From assembly GCF_004122735.1 (NCBI RefSeq), contig NZ_SDIF01000015.1, positions 43,867-107,866 on the forward strand: DNA of 64,000 nucleotides, given 5' to 3'. The notes beneath the pieces were generated by a model. It was given only the letters and a program-made list of their open reading frames with translations. It had not been told where the DNA came from and searched no databases. The stretch comes from Streptomyces sioyaensis. GTDB lineage: Bacteria > Actinomycetota > Actinomycetes > Streptomycetales > Streptomycetaceae. Of the stretch, positions 25,174 through 34,608 are shown in pieces. How positions within the stretch are numbered: the stretch's first letter is position 1; every line of letters begins with the position of its first letter. Both the position numbers and the translations under genes were made by a program.

Positions 25174-28098
25174 TCAGCGGTCCGGAGCGGTCAGGGGGTT
25201 GCCGGTGAGCATGGCCGAAACGACCTCGGTACGAGACCGAAGACCGGTGCGTGCGAACAGCCGTGACAGGCGATTGGCGACGGCGTCCTCGCTGAGCCGC
25301 AGCACGGTGGCGATCTGGCGGTTCGCGAGCCCCTCGGTAACCAGGGTGGCCAGCAGCTGCGCGTTCTCGGCGGCGGCCTGTCTGCGGCCGGGGACGGTCA
25401 GCCCGGCCTCGCGCATCGCGGCCCGGGTGTGGAAGCGGCTCAGCAACGAGCCCGTCTCCCCGTACAGTTCGTACGCCTCGTGCAGCAGCTCCGGGGGGCC
25501 CGCGTCCCCGGCCGCCGCCGCCAGCGTGACCGCGGTCTCGAACGGCTGGCACCGCGAGCGGGCCAGCTCCACCGCCTCGTGCAGCAGCTCGCGCGCGGCG
25601 CCGGAGCCCTGCTGGCGCACCCGCGCCGATGCCAGCAGGTACAGCAGCCGGGTGCGTCCGCTGCCGGTACGCCCGGCGAGTTCCTCCAGGCGCCACAGAC
25701 AGCCCGCCGCCGCATCGGCCCGGCCGTCCTCCGCCCGGAGCATGGCGAGGGCAGCGGCCAGCTCGTCGGTTCCGTAGACATAGCCGCGCGCGTCGGCGTC
25801 CCGCAGTCCGCGCCGCAAGATGCGGTCGGCCGCGTCGGGACGGCCCATGGTCCGCAGCACCGCGGCCTCGGCGACGTCCAGGAAGATCTCCACATGACCC
25901 TCGTGGGTCCCGCGCTCACCGGCGATCAGACGGGCGGCGCCGGTCGGCTTCCCCCTGGCCAGCAGGATGGCGGCCGTCCCCGCGGCGAACAGATGGTGCT
26001 GGGGCGGCGCGATGAACGTCTGATCCTTCGCGACCATGCCGCGCGCCAGCGCCAGCGCGTCGTCCCACCGGCCCTGGAGGTGGAGCAGGAGGAAGTGGCT
26101 GGTGGGGGGAAGCGCCTCGGGCGGCATCCCGCGGTCCCTCAACAGGTCCATGGCGCCGCACAGGTCCGCGTTGCCGAGCAACTGGAGGGTGTACCCGGCT
26201 GCTATCGAGTACAGCGCCTCCGGGGGGAGGCCGGGGTCCGGCGGTGTCTCCAGGGCCCGGGCGAGCATGTCGGTCCGGCCCTGCACCAGGTTCCCGACGG
26301 CCTGCGCCAGCTCGGGTATCAGCCGGATGTGCGGGTCCGGGCGCCATACCGGCTCCGTCCGCGAGAGCAGGTCCAGGCCCTCCGGCCACCGCCCGCTCAT
26401 GCACAACGCCAGGGCCCGCGCCGGCAATGCGGCCTCCGGGGGCAGCGGCAGACGGTCCCACCACTCGGCCGCCCCCATCCGGGACAACTGCGGCCAGTCC
26501 TTCACGGAGGTGACCGCGACGACCTGGAGGACGGCGAGCTCGTGGAGATCCGGGCCGCTGACGACGTCGGAGGGGTCGCGCAGAATCGTCTCCACCGCCT
26601 GGCCCGCCGCCGGGTGGTCGCCCACGACCCAGGCGGCCTTCACACACCGCAGCAACGCCAGTTCGCGGGCCGCCGGTTCCTCGATCAGGCGCAGCGCCGC
26701 CCGGAACCACCGCAGCATGCCGCGGTCTTCGGGGTCGGGGTGCAACGCCTCGGCGGCGGCGGTGAGTTCCGCTGCCGCGCGCTCGCGGTCGATCAGCACG
26801 CCCGCGTCGGCCATCCGCTCGGGCAGGTACGTCACGGTGTCCGCCTCCTCAAGGAGCACGGCCGGACGCCGCGGGGACGTCGCTGCGGCCGTGCCGTCCC
26901 GAGCCGCCCAGAGAGCCTCCACCGCGGCGGCGGACATCCGGGCGCGTTCCAGGGGCCCGAGCCGTTCCCGGACGGCGTGCTCCATCAGCGGTGACCGGAA
27001 CACCCAGCCCCGGGGGCCGCCGCCGTCCTCGCCGGGCAGTTCGTCGAGGAGGCCCGCGGCGATCAGACGGCGCACGCTGTAGCCGACCTCCCGTTCGGAA
27101 AGACCGGTGGACCCGGCCACCAGCGCCACCGCCGTCCGGCCGAGCGGCCACAGGACGCTCAGTGCCGCCGCCGTCGTCCGGCACGGTTCGCCGAGCTCGT
27201 GCAGCGCCCTCATGAACCGGTCCTCATCGGGCAGTACCGGCACCGGCGCGCTCGCGGCGAGGAAGGCGTGCCCGTCGGCGATGCGCACCGCGTCCCGCCG
27301 CGACCACTCGGTGAGCAGCGCGTCGGCGGCTGCGGGAATCCCGCGGGTCAGCCCGAGGACGCGCGCCACCAGGGCCGGGTCGGGCGCCGCCTGCGACCGC
27401 CGCGCCACCATGTCGGCGAGCTGCAGCCGGGTCAGGCGCGGCAGGGCAATCGTCCGCGCCGTGCCCGCTTCCGCCGGCAGTCCGACGGCCTGGTCCTGCC
27501 GGCGGCCGGACGCGGCGTCACCGGCCCCGCCGGTGTGCCGCACCGACGTGATCACCAGCCGGACCTCCGGGGGGCACCGGGCGGCGACGGCTCCCAGTAC
27601 GCCGAGGGATGCCGCGTCGGCGTACTGCGCGTCGTCCACCACCACGGCGACGGGCGCCGCATGCGTCAGCGCGGACAGCAGTGCGTCGGCGAGCGCCGCC
27701 CGATCGCCCCTCTCCGTGGCGGGCAGCACCTCGGCCTCCAGGTTCGCCCGGCCGGCCGCGGGCTGCCTCCCGGTGACCGACCGGTGCTCCCGCACGGCGG
27801 TGACCACCCGCAGCGCCAGCAGGAGCGGACGGTCCTGGTCCCCGCGCACGCAGACCAGCGGCAGGACCACATGATCCCGCGTAGCCAGCCGTTCGGCGGC
27901 CGCATGCGCGAACGCGCTGCGCCCCGCTCCCCGTTCTCCGTGGACGAGCACCAGGCCGGGACCGTCCGGGTCGTCCAGGCAGCGCTCCAACTCTGCCAAC
28001 TCCTGCTCGCGACCCACCAGTTGCCCGCTCGCGCCATCCGCCCACGTCGCCGTGGCACCGCGCACCACCCCGGTTTCCGCCCCCCGGCCACTGTCCAC
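25174..28098 (-). CDS. Large ATP-binding LuxR-family (LAL) regulator 1
   Basis: This 974-residue LAL protein starts at GTG 28098 behind GGAGG. It has an N-terminal AAA-type ATPase (LVGREQELAELE lead-in at about 28), a P-loop of form GERGAGRS (about 54-61) in which the usual Lys is Arg, a Walker B-like VVVDDAQYAD (near 157), a long helical-repeat middle, and a C-terminal LuxR HTH (ATLVTEGLANRQIATVLRLS, near 920). LAL proteins typically activate macrolide and polyene clusters. It diverges from a second LAL gene, with the shared promoter in the gap. The P-loop Arg may weaken ATP hydrolysis. Confidence 0.88.
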   Translation of the reverse strand: MDSGRGAETGVVRGATATWADGASGQLVGREQELAELERCLDDPDGPGLVLVHGERGAGRSAFAHAAAERLATRDHVVLPLVCVRGDQDRPLLLALRVVTAVREHRSVTGRQPAAGRANLEAEVLPATERGDRAALADALLSALTHAAPVAVVVDDAQYADAASLGVLGAVAARCPPEVRLVITSVRHTGGAGDAASGRRQDQAVGLPAEAGTARTIALPRLTRLQLADMVARRSQAAPDPALVARVLGLTRGIPAAADALLTEWSRRDAVRIADGHAFLAASAPVPVLPDEDRFMRALHELGEPCRTTAAALSVLWPLGRTAVALVAGSTGLSEREVGYSVRRLIAAGLLDELPGEDGGGPRGWVFRSPLMEHAVRERLGPLERARMSAAAVEALWAARDGTAAATSPRRPAVLLEEADTVTYLPERMADAGVLIDRERAAAELTAAAEALHPDPEDRGMLRWFRAALRLIEEPAARELALLRCVKAAWVVGDHPAAGQAVETILRDPSDVVSGPDLHELAVLQVVAVTSVKDWPQLSRMGAAEWWDRLPLPPEAALPARALALCMSGRWPEGLDLLSRTEPVWRPDPHIRLIPELAQAVGNLVQGRTDMLARALETPPDPGLPPEALYSIAAGYTLQLLGNADLCGAMDLLRDRGMPPEALPPTSHFLLLHLQGRWDDALALARGMVAKDQTFIAPPQHHLFAAGTAAILLARGKPTGAARLIAGERGTHEGHVEIFLDVAEAAVLRTMGRPDAADRILRRGLRDADARGYVYGTDELAAALAMLRAEDGRADAAAGCLWRLEELAGRTGSGRTRLLYLLASARVRQQGSGAARELLHEAVELARSRCQPFETAVTLAAAAGDAGPPELLHEAYELYGETGSLLSRFHTRAAMREAGLTVPGRRQAAAENAQLLATLVTEGLANRQIATVLRLSEDAVANRLSRLFARTGLRSRTEVVSAMLTGNPLTAPDR

Positions 28099-28186
28099 AG
28101 AACCTCCTCAACGCCGTGTCACCGGCGGGCATTCCGCCTGGTACGCGCGACGGGACCGGTGCGCCGGTCCCGTCGGAGCCTGCATT
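28099..28186. promoter_or_regulatory. Divergent promoter region between two LAL genes
   Basis: Eighty-eight bases separate the two regulator starts (more if GTG 28265 is used for the right-hand gene). Promoters must overlap here or within the 5' ends, so the two regulators may be co-controlled. No specific operator was recognised. Confidence 0.45.
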
Positions 28187-31090
28187 ATGGCCGTCTCCCG
28201 CGACGACGTCACGATCAGCGGGAGGGCCCCGGTCGACGTGGGCCGCAAGCGAGTGAGGAGTCCAGTGGAACGCCGTGCATCTCTCGTCGGCAGGGACCAC
28301 CAAGTCGGCGTGGTCGCCGACGCCCTGCGTCCGGCCGGTACGGCGCGGACCCTGCTCGTGACCGGCGAGGCCGGAGCGGGCAAGACCGCCGTGCTGGACG
28401 AGGCGCGGTACGCGGTGGTCCAGGAGGGGGCCAAGGTGCTGCGGTTGTCCTGGGAGACCGCCACCGGGCCGACCGGTGCCGCCACTCTTGCCGACGCCGT
28501 CTGCGGCGTGCTCGCCGAGATCCAGCACGCCCGGCTCCCGGCCCACATCACCGCCGTGCGCCGGGCGCAGTCGCGTTCCGGTGACGGCGGCGAACTGACA
28601 CTACTGTCCACGCTGGGCGAGACCCTCGCGGACGCGGCGTGCCACGTGCCGTTCGCCCTCGTCCTCGACGGCGTCGAGCGCATGCACCCGTCGACCGCGT
28701 CCGCGCTCCAGCTGATGCTGCGCGTGTTCCGGCCCGCGGGCCTGCCGGTGGTGATGGCCGGGCGCCCGGTGCCCCGGGGCCCGGCAGGCGCGCCCGACCT
28801 GGCGACGGCGGCCGACCGGGTGCTCGACCTGCCGCCGCTGCGGCCGGAGGACGTCGGCGAGCTCGTCGGACAGCGCCTCGGCCGTCCCGCCGAACCCGCG
28901 CTGCTCGCGGCGGTGCGGCGTGCCCTCGGCCCCCTGGCCGGCAACCCCGCGGCCGTGCTGTCGGTGCTCACCGCGCTGGACGAGGACGACGGCCTCGTCG
29001 ACCTCGACGGCCGTGCCTGCCTGGCCGGAACGGAGGACAACCTGCGGCTCACCGTGGACGCGGAACCGCTGCGCCGGGTCACCGCCGACGGCACGGACGC
29101 CGCCGTCGCCCTGGCCGGCCTCCTGCACCGCGCGGAACTGCGGCTGGAGGACCTGCACCGCCTGATCCCGGCGTGCGCGGTGCTCGCCGCGGACCTCGGC
29201 CGGACGGTGGACCGGCTGGTGCGGGAGCGGGCGTTGACCATCGACGGGGACGGCCGGCTTGCCTTCGCCGTCCCCGCGCTGGCGGCGGCGCTGCGGACGC
29301 TGCCGCCCCGCCGCGACGTCCGCTCGATGCACGCCGCCGTCGTGCAGACGGTCGCCGAGCGGCTGGGCCCCGCCGCCACGGGCGCCTGCCATCCGCTGCT
29401 GGCCGACCACGTCGCGGCCGCGGGTCCCGCGCTGAACGACGGCGTGGCGGTGCCGCTGCTGCTGGCGGCCGCCGCCAAGGACGCCCGGTCCTACCATCCG
29501 CGGGCGGCGCGGGCCTACCTGTCCGTGCTGCGCCGTCTGCCGCCCAACTACCCCGCGACGCTGGGCGTGCTGCGCGAGGCCGCCGAACTGGGACTGTGGT
29601 GCGGCGACCACGCCCACGTCCTCGGGCTGGGCGAGCCGATCCTCACCAGCCTGCGGGACCCCGGCCCCACCGACGGCGGCGGGCTGGAGTTCGCCACGCA
29701 CGCCTGGGGGCTGTCCGCACTGCACGAGCACCGGTCGCCCTTCGACGACGGCGCCGTGGCCCGGGAGGTGTTCGCGCGGATGCCGCGGGCGGCGATGCTG
29801 GCCGCGCTCGGCGGCCGGTACGGGATCGGCCCGCTCACCCCCTGGCCATCGTCCGCGGAACCCGCCCCGGACAGCGGCCGGCTGCACGACGGGCACGGTC
29901 CGCTGCCGTCCTGGGCCGAGCTGCGGACGCTGGCCGCCGCCGTGGGCGGCCACGAGGAGCTGGCGAGGGCCGTCCACGGCCTCCAGCGGGAGGACGTCTG
30001 CGAGGCGGCCATCGGGCGGCTGCGTGACGCCGCGGCCTACGGCGACCTGGCGGGCGCCCTCGAATCCGTGCTGGGCGAACGCTACGTACGCGCGGGCCAC
30101 AGCGCCGCCGGCCGCTACCACGCCATGGTCCGCGACTACCTGGCCGGGCGCTGGGACGACGCCCTGTCGGCAGCCCGCGGCATCGAGCGGCGCAGCGGGG
30201 CCCCCGGCGGGACGGGCGGCCAGTTGGCCCGGGCGCTGGCGGCCGAGATCCACTGCTTCCGCGGTGACCTCGTCCGCGCCCGCGAGTGGCTCGACCTCAT
30301 TCCCGGCACGGTCGTCCACCCGTTGGTGGCCCGCGCCCGGCTGGGGGTGCGGTACTGGTCGGGACAGCAGGACGCGGCGCTGGAGGAGGCGTGGCACGAC
30401 GTGCGGCGGGCGCGCGACAGCGGCCTGCTCACGGGGGCCGAGAGGGTGCTGCTGCGCATCCTGGAGTTCGCCGAGGAGACCCGGCCGCGGCAGGCGCGGC
30501 AGGCGCTGGAGCAGCTCGCGGCACTGCACGCGGAGGCGGACACGGCCATGACCCGGGAGGCGCTGCTCGTCGCCCGCGGGATGCTGGACCGCGACGCGGA
30601 CGGCGCGCACGACGCCTACCGCTCGGCCGGGCGGCGGGGCGACCGGCACATGATGCTGTACTGCTGCCAGGTCCTCGCCCAGGTCGGCGACGATCCCCAG
30701 CCGTGGCTGACCGAGGCGGCGCACCACACCCACCTGCTGTCGCTGGGGCGTCCCGGGCGCGCCCTGCTCGGCCGGTCGGCGCAGCGCCGCAACGTGCCGC
30801 TGCCGAGGGGCCGTTCGGCCCCCGAGGGGCTGAGCGAGGCGGACGTGCAGCTGATCGGCATGGTCGGCGAGGGCGGGACCAACCGGCAGATCGCGGCCCG
30901 TCTGGCGTGCAGCGAGAAGACGGTCGAACAACGGCTGGCCCGGCTGTTCCAGCGCACCGGCCGACGCTCGCGGGTGGAGCTGGTGGCAGCCTGGCTGGAC
31001 GGGAGCCTGGCCGGGCTCGGCCCGGTGCCGGACGTCCCGCCGGGCGGTGCGCCGGGACCGGGAGCGGGGTTCGGCCCGGCCGGCGGGTGA
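28187..31090 (+). CDS. Large ATP-binding LuxR-family (LAL) regulator 2
   Basis: This protein of about 967 residues has SLVGRDHQVGVV near residue 30, a canonical P-loop GEAGAGKTA near 58, a Walker B-like ALVLDGVERM near 157, a long alpha-helical middle, and a C-terminal LuxR HTH (GEGGTNRQIAARLACSEKTVE, near 900). ATG 28187 follows GGAG. GTG 28265 follows GAGGAG and is an equally good start, giving a protein 26 residues shorter that begins VERRASLVGRD. Unlike its divergent partner it keeps the P-loop lysine. It is a probable pathway-specific activator of the PKS cluster, by family and position. Confidence 0.88.
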   Translation: MAVSRDDVTISGRAPVDVGRKRVRSPVERRASLVGRDHQVGVVADALRPAGTARTLLVTGEAGAGKTAVLDEARYAVVQEGAKVLRLSWETATGPTGAATLADAVCGVLAEIQHARLPAHITAVRRAQSRSGDGGELTLLSTLGETLADAACHVPFALVLDGVERMHPSTASALQLMLRVFRPAGLPVVMAGRPVPRGPAGAPDLATAADRVLDLPPLRPEDVGELVGQRLGRPAEPALLAAVRRALGPLAGNPAAVLSVLTALDEDDGLVDLDGRACLAGTEDNLRLTVDAEPLRRVTADGTDAAVALAGLLHRAELRLEDLHRLIPACAVLAADLGRTVDRLVRERALTIDGDGRLAFAVPALAAALRTLPPRRDVRSMHAAVVQTVAERLGPAATGACHPLLADHVAAAGPALNDGVAVPLLLAAAAKDARSYHPRAARAYLSVLRRLPPNYPATLGVLREAAELGLWCGDHAHVLGLGEPILTSLRDPGPTDGGGLEFATHAWGLSALHEHRSPFDDGAVAREVFARMPRAAMLAALGGRYGIGPLTPWPSSAEPAPDSGRLHDGHGPLPSWAELRTLAAAVGGHEELARAVHGLQREDVCEAAIGRLRDAAAYGDLAGALESVLGERYVRAGHSAAGRYHAMVRDYLAGRWDDALSAARGIERRSGAPGGTGGQLARALAAEIHCFRGDLVRAREWLDLIPGTVVHPLVARARLGVRYWSGQQDAALEEAWHDVRRARDSGLLTGAERVLLRILEFAEETRPRQARQALEQLAALHAEADTAMTREALLVARGMLDRDADGAHDAYRSAGRRGDRHMMLYCCQVLAQVGDDPQPWLTEAAHHTHLLSLGRPGRALLGRSAQRRNVPLPRGRSAPEGLSEADVQLIGMVGEGGTNRQIAARLACSEKTVEQRLARLFQRTGRRSRVELVAAWLDGSLAGLGPVPDVPPGGAPGPGAGFGPAGG

Positions 31091-31202
31091 ACGCGCGGGC
31101 GGCACAAGAGGCGTTCACGGAGGTGGCGTGCACAGGCCACGCGATCGAACTCCTTGGCCTGGGCTACGGGGCGCCTGCGTTCAGGATGATGTCCCTCGTC
31201 CT

Positions 31203-31589
31203 TCATGGGGGTGAGCAGCGAGCGTCCGGCCAGGGCAGCGGCCAAGGCGTGGGTGTGTCCGGGAAGGCGAGCTCCACCGCCTCGCTGAGCACACAGCAGC
31301 CCTGGGTCTCGGTCGTGCGCGCCATCTCGGTCAATCCCGCAGCCGCACGCGTCGGCAGCAGCGCGAAAACCTCCAGAGAATTTCGTGTGCTGTGCGCTGC
31401 GAAAAGACGCACACCGTGCGCAGAGGCCATGAGCCCGATTTCCTCCCGGAGTTCGCGCACGGCCGCCTCCCGCCAGCTTTCCCCGACTTCCAGGTATCCC
31501 CAGGGCAGAGCCAATCGGCCACGCCCCGGGGGGGGAGAGCACGGCGGATCACGACGATCCCCCCCCCGAGAGCCGTCCTCCTGTGTCAC
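31203..31589 (-). pseudogene. Nudix hydrolase, frame disturbed at two homopolymers
   Basis: The intact C-terminal part contains a complete Nudix box (G-x5-E-x7-REL-x-EE-x-G-L) starting at GYLEVG, which binds the catalytic divalent metal in this family of nucleoside-diphosphate-linked hydrolases. The expected N-terminal strand IVVIRRALPP is present but in a different frame. It is flanked by a run of nine C (31559-31567) and a run of eight G (31528-31535) on the + strand. A one-base change in each run would rejoin all parts. Either sequencing errors or real slippage mutations explain this. The GTG at 31589 gives a frame of 128 residues that reads through with a garbled middle. Confidence 0.65.
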
Positions 31590-31836
31590 GGGCTGTAGTG
31601 CGACCCCGGCAGGTAGCGGGTTGCGCGCTGCCGGGCGTCAGCTGCAGCATCGGCTCGGTCGGCGACGCCACCTGCCGTACATGCCTGACAACTCCAAGGA
31701 CCCTAGTCACGGCTGCCAAGGGGCTGGCGCTGCCCCCTACTGGGCGGGCCTGGTCGAGATGCTGCTCCCCCTGACGAGCGGTCCGATTCGCTCGATGTCG
31801 TCGAGGAGGGCCTGGTCGCGATGTCGCTCGTCGGTA
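31590..31836. other. Intergenic stretch without recognised features
   Basis: About 250 bases between the Nudix remnant and the TetR stop codon. No gene, tRNA or strong hairpin was found. Confidence 0.4.
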
Positions 31837-32433
31837 TCAGGACGTCTGCGGTCGCTGGAGCCCCTGGAGGAGGAGGGCGACCAGGCGTCGGGGGTCGTAT
31901 CGGGGGTCGTTGTCGCGTCCGATGCACAGGTTGCCGATGCCGCGCATCAGCTCGTAGGGCTGTGTGCCGGGCTTGATGTCGCCGGCCTCGACCGCGGCGT
32001 CGAGCAGTTGGGCGCAGACGGGCAGCAGGCGGTCGAGGAAGTAGGCGTGCAGCGCGGCGAAGCGGTCGCTGTCGGACTGCAGGGCGTCGGCGAGGCCGTG
32101 CTTGGTGACGAGGAAGTCGACGAAGAGGTCGATCCATTGGTGCAGTGCGTCGAGCGGGGAGTCGGCGTTGGCCAGCAGGGTCCGGCCGGCTTCGGCGCAT
32201 GCCTCGATCTGGTGCTGGTACACGGCGGTGACGAGGTCCGCCCTGGTCGGGAAGTGGCGGTAGATCGTGGCCATCCCGACGCCCGCCTGCGTCGCGATCT
32301 GGCGGATCGGCGCGTCGACGCCGGAGGTGACGAACACGCCGGCTGCGGCAGTGAGCACCGTTTCCCGGTTGCGCTGAGCGTCAGCCCGCTTGCTTCGGGA
32401 CGGCGAAGCCCCTGCAGGACCCTCGGCGGCCAT
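31837..32433 (-). CDS. TetR-family transcriptional repressor
   Basis: This 198-residue protein starts at ATG 32433 with an ideal AAGGAG site. The N-terminal helix-turn-helix covers about residues 20-65 (RETVLTAAAGVFVTSG, then IRQIATQAGVGMATIYRHFPTRADL), and the C-terminal ligand-binding half includes FVDFLVTKHGLADAL. TetR proteins repress until a small ligand binds. It diverges from a hydrolase gene (32601), and the gap holds two palindromic boxes, so self-regulation and control of the hydrolase are likely. Confidence 0.92.
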   Translation of the reverse strand: MAAEGPAGASPSRSKRADAQRNRETVLTAAAGVFVTSGVDAPIRQIATQAGVGMATIYRHFPTRADLVTAVYQHQIEACAEAGRTLLANADSPLDALHQWIDLFVDFLVTKHGLADALQSDSDRFAALHAYFLDRLLPVCAQLLDAAVEAGDIKPGTQPYELMRGIGNLCIGRDNDPRYDPRRLVALLLQGLQRPQTS

Positions 32434-32460
32434 CACGTTCTCCTTCGACACCGATTGACA

Positions 32461-32505
32461 AAACGGAGCAGCGCTCCAGATACTAAATGGAGCAGCGTTC
32501 CGTTT
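32461..32505. promoter_or_regulatory. Probable TetR operator: two palindromic GGAGCnnnGCTCC-type boxes
   Basis: GGAGCAGCGCTCC (32465-32477) is a perfect 5-3-5 dyad. GGAGCAGCGTTCC (32489-32501) is the same with one change. Centres are 24 bases apart, and outer AAAC and GTTT extend the symmetry of the whole element. It lies between the divergent TetR and hydrolase genes. Confidence 0.75.
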
Positions 32506-32600
32506 CAGGGTAGCCGAAACGGACGCCCCTGACTGCCTTGCCTGCCCGCCGGCCGCAGGAGACCGGCGGTGGCAGGCGCCACCGAAAGGGAATCCACACC

Positions 32601-33560
32601 GTGAGCACACCCACTACCACCGACGCCTTCGGCACGCCCGTGCCGGTCCTGTCCTTCAGTCCCGTAACCCTGCCCGTGCCCGGACGTCCCGTGGATCTCC
32701 AGGTACGCGTCTCCGCACCCGCGACCGGAACCAGTCTCCCCGTCATCCTCCTCTCCCACGGCCACGGCCCCTCGAACAACCTCTCCTCACTCAACGGCTA
32801 CGCACCGCTCGCCAACTTCTGGGCCGCACACGGATTCGTCGTCGTCCAACCCACCCACCTCACCTCCAGCACCCTGACCCACCTGGTCGCCGACGCCCCC
32901 GGCGCACCCGACTTCTGGCGCTCCCGCGCCGAGGACATGGCCCACATCCTCGACCGGCTCGACGCGATCGAGAACGCCGTGCCGCAACTTGCCGGTCGGA
33001 TCGACCACACCAAGATCGCCCTCGCAGGACACTCGCTCGGCGGCTTCACCGCCGCCCTCCTGCTGGGTGCCGGGCTCACCGACCCCGACACCGGGAACGT
33101 AGTGCACCTCGTCGAGCCTCGAATCAAGGCGGGCGTACTGCTCGCCGCACCCGGCAGGGGCGGCGACGTCCTCAATGGGCCCATGGCCGAGCTGTGGCCG
33201 ATCATCGGAGCCGTCGACTTCTCCACCATGACCGCACCCGCGCTGGTCGTCGCCGGCGACAAGGACGACTCCCGGCACTTCACGGACATGGGGCCGGACT
33301 GGCACACCGACCCCTACAGCCTCGCCCCCGGCCCCAAAACCCTGCTCACCCTGTTCGACGCGGAACACGGACTCGGCGGAATCGCCGGATACGACGCCGC
33401 CGAGACCACCGACGAGAACCCCGAGCGAGTCGCCGCCCTTGCCCAGCTCACCGCGGCCTACCTCCATACCCAACTCCACCCCGGCGCCCCTACCTGGCAG
33501 ATCACCTGCGAGGCGCTGACGAACGGACCCGACCCCGTAGGACACGTCGAATCCAAGTAG
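32601..33560 (+). CDS. Alpha/beta hydrolase, dienelactone hydrolase/chlorophyllase-like
   Basis: This 319-residue cytosolic hydrolase starts at GTG 32601, with AAAGGG upstream. It contains an oxyanion-loop LSHGHG near residue 55, the nucleophile elbow GHSLGG near 140, an acid candidate in VVAGDKDD near 217, and a histidine in DAEHGLGG near 255. The catalytic triad is therefore complete. The physiological substrate is unknown; relatives cleave esters or lactones. It diverges from a TetR repressor with a clear operator between them, so expression is probably induced by a small molecule that may also be the substrate. Confidence 0.85.
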   Translation: MSTPTTTDAFGTPVPVLSFSPVTLPVPGRPVDLQVRVSAPATGTSLPVILLSHGHGPSNNLSSLNGYAPLANFWAAHGFVVVQPTHLTSSTLTHLVADAPGAPDFWRSRAEDMAHILDRLDAIENAVPQLAGRIDHTKIALAGHSLGGFTAALLLGAGLTDPDTGNVVHLVEPRIKAGVLLAAPGRGGDVLNGPMAELWPIIGAVDFSTMTAPALVVAGDKDDSRHFTDMGPDWHTDPYSLAPGPKTLLTLFDAEHGLGGIAGYDAAETTDENPERVAALAQLTAAYLHTQLHPGAPTWQITCEALTNGPDPVGHVESK

Positions 33561-33800
33561 CCCGCAGCCACGTCCCGCATCCGACGGCCCGCGCCGGTCG
33601 TCGTTCGGCTCGCCGCGTCCGGGTCGCGCAGGGCGCCACAATCCCCCGCGCAGCACGAACGCGCTGAAGCCCAGGCCCGGGAGCCGCGAGAAGCGAGGCG
33701 GCGCAGCAACTGCTGCTGGTACTCGGGTTCTGGCTCAACTTCCGTGATGCCGTAACTTTCCGTCATGCGTGCGCTTCCAAGTCGAATTGGAGAGTGGCTG

Positions 33801-34292
33801 ATGGTCGATGGAGTAGCTCTCGACGGAGTGCTGACCCGTCTTGTCCCGACGACCGAGGATGATTTGGACCTGCTGGCCCAATGGTTCGCTTCCCCAGACT
33901 TCGTCGAGCGCTGGGGCGGCGTACCGAAATCGCGTGACGAGGTGGCTGAGAAGTACGTCGGGCGGCGCCGGCCGCGTGTGGAGTCCTTCCTTGTACTGGC
34001 ACAGAGCACACCGGTGGGCTACGCGCAGTACTGGCACGCTGGCGTGGCTGAAGGCGGCATCGACATGGTGCTGGGACCGGAGGCGCGAGGCCGGGGCTTG
34101 GGGCCGGATGCCGCTCGCGCGCTCCTTGCGCACTTGGGCGGGAATCTTGGATGGCGGCGCGTGACGGTCGATCCCGTGAGAGGCAATGTGCGGGCAGTGC
34201 GCGCCTGGGAGAAGGCCGGCTTCCGGCAGGTGTCGAGCGAAGCTGAGAACCTCCTCATGGAGTTCAGCTTTTCCGAGGGTCGCCAAGGCTGA
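33801..34292 (+). CDS. GNAT acetyltransferase, AAC(6')-like
   Basis: This 163-residue protein starts at ATG 33801 with GGAG eight bases upstream; an ATG 12 codons earlier has no ribosome site. The acetyl-CoA loop is visible as GPEARGRGLGPDAAR, preceded by GGIDMVLG and followed by GWRRVTVDP and NVRAVRAWEKAGF, an order typical of aminoglycoside 6'-N-acetyltransferase-like GNAT proteins. The substrate could be an aminoglycoside or something else; antibiotic resistance is not shown by sequence alone. Confidence 0.82.
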   Translation: MVDGVALDGVLTRLVPTTEDDLDLLAQWFASPDFVERWGGVPKSRDEVAEKYVGRRRPRVESFLVLAQSTPVGYAQYWHAGVAEGGIDMVLGPEARGRGLGPDAARALLAHLGGNLGWRRVTVDPVRGNVRAVRAWEKAGFRQVSSEAENLLMEFSFSEGRQG

Positions 34293-34325
34293 CCGCTGTG
34301 CGTAATGGTCGACCGTCACTACTGG

Positions 34326-34440
34326 TTACGACAGCAGGACTCGTTTTCGGAGGAATTGGAAGCCAGCCCGGCCGAACATTTGGCGCTTGAGCATCTTGAT
34401 CCGGTTGACGTGCCCCTCGACCACACCTGACTGCGTGTTT
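34326..34440 (-). pseudogene. ISL3-family transposase, C-terminal remnant
   Basis: The minus strand encodes VEGHVNRIKMLKRQMFGRAG followed by LRKRVLLS and a stop (34328-34326). This matches the conserved C-terminus of ISL3-family transposases. The rest of the element is missing; upstream the sequence passes directly into a protease remnant on the other strand. It is an old insertion scar. Confidence 0.75.
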
Positions 34441-34455
34441 CTAATCCGTGGTGTG

Positions 34456-34608
34456 TCGGGCGGCGTTGCCGCCCCCACGGTCGGCCTCTTCGCGGGCGAG
34501 GGCACCTACTACCAGGTCATGAACAACTATCGCGTCGGTGCCACCGTCCCCTTCACCGTCCAACGCGGAGGCCAGACCATCACCGTCCAGGTCACCCTCG
34601 AGCCCTGA
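34456..34608 (+). pseudogene. Trypsin-like (HtrA-type) protease, C-terminal PDZ remnant
   Basis: The last 50 codons read like the end of an HtrA/S1C PDZ domain: YYQVMNNYRVGATVPFTVQR followed by GGQTITVQVTLEP and a stop. The catalytic domain is absent, replaced by the ISL3 scar. It is non-functional. Confidence 0.55.

Noticed and set aside
28601..31105. 834-codon open frame opposite LAL regulator 2
   Set aside because: Antisense shadow; the sense strand has clear Walker and HTH motifs.
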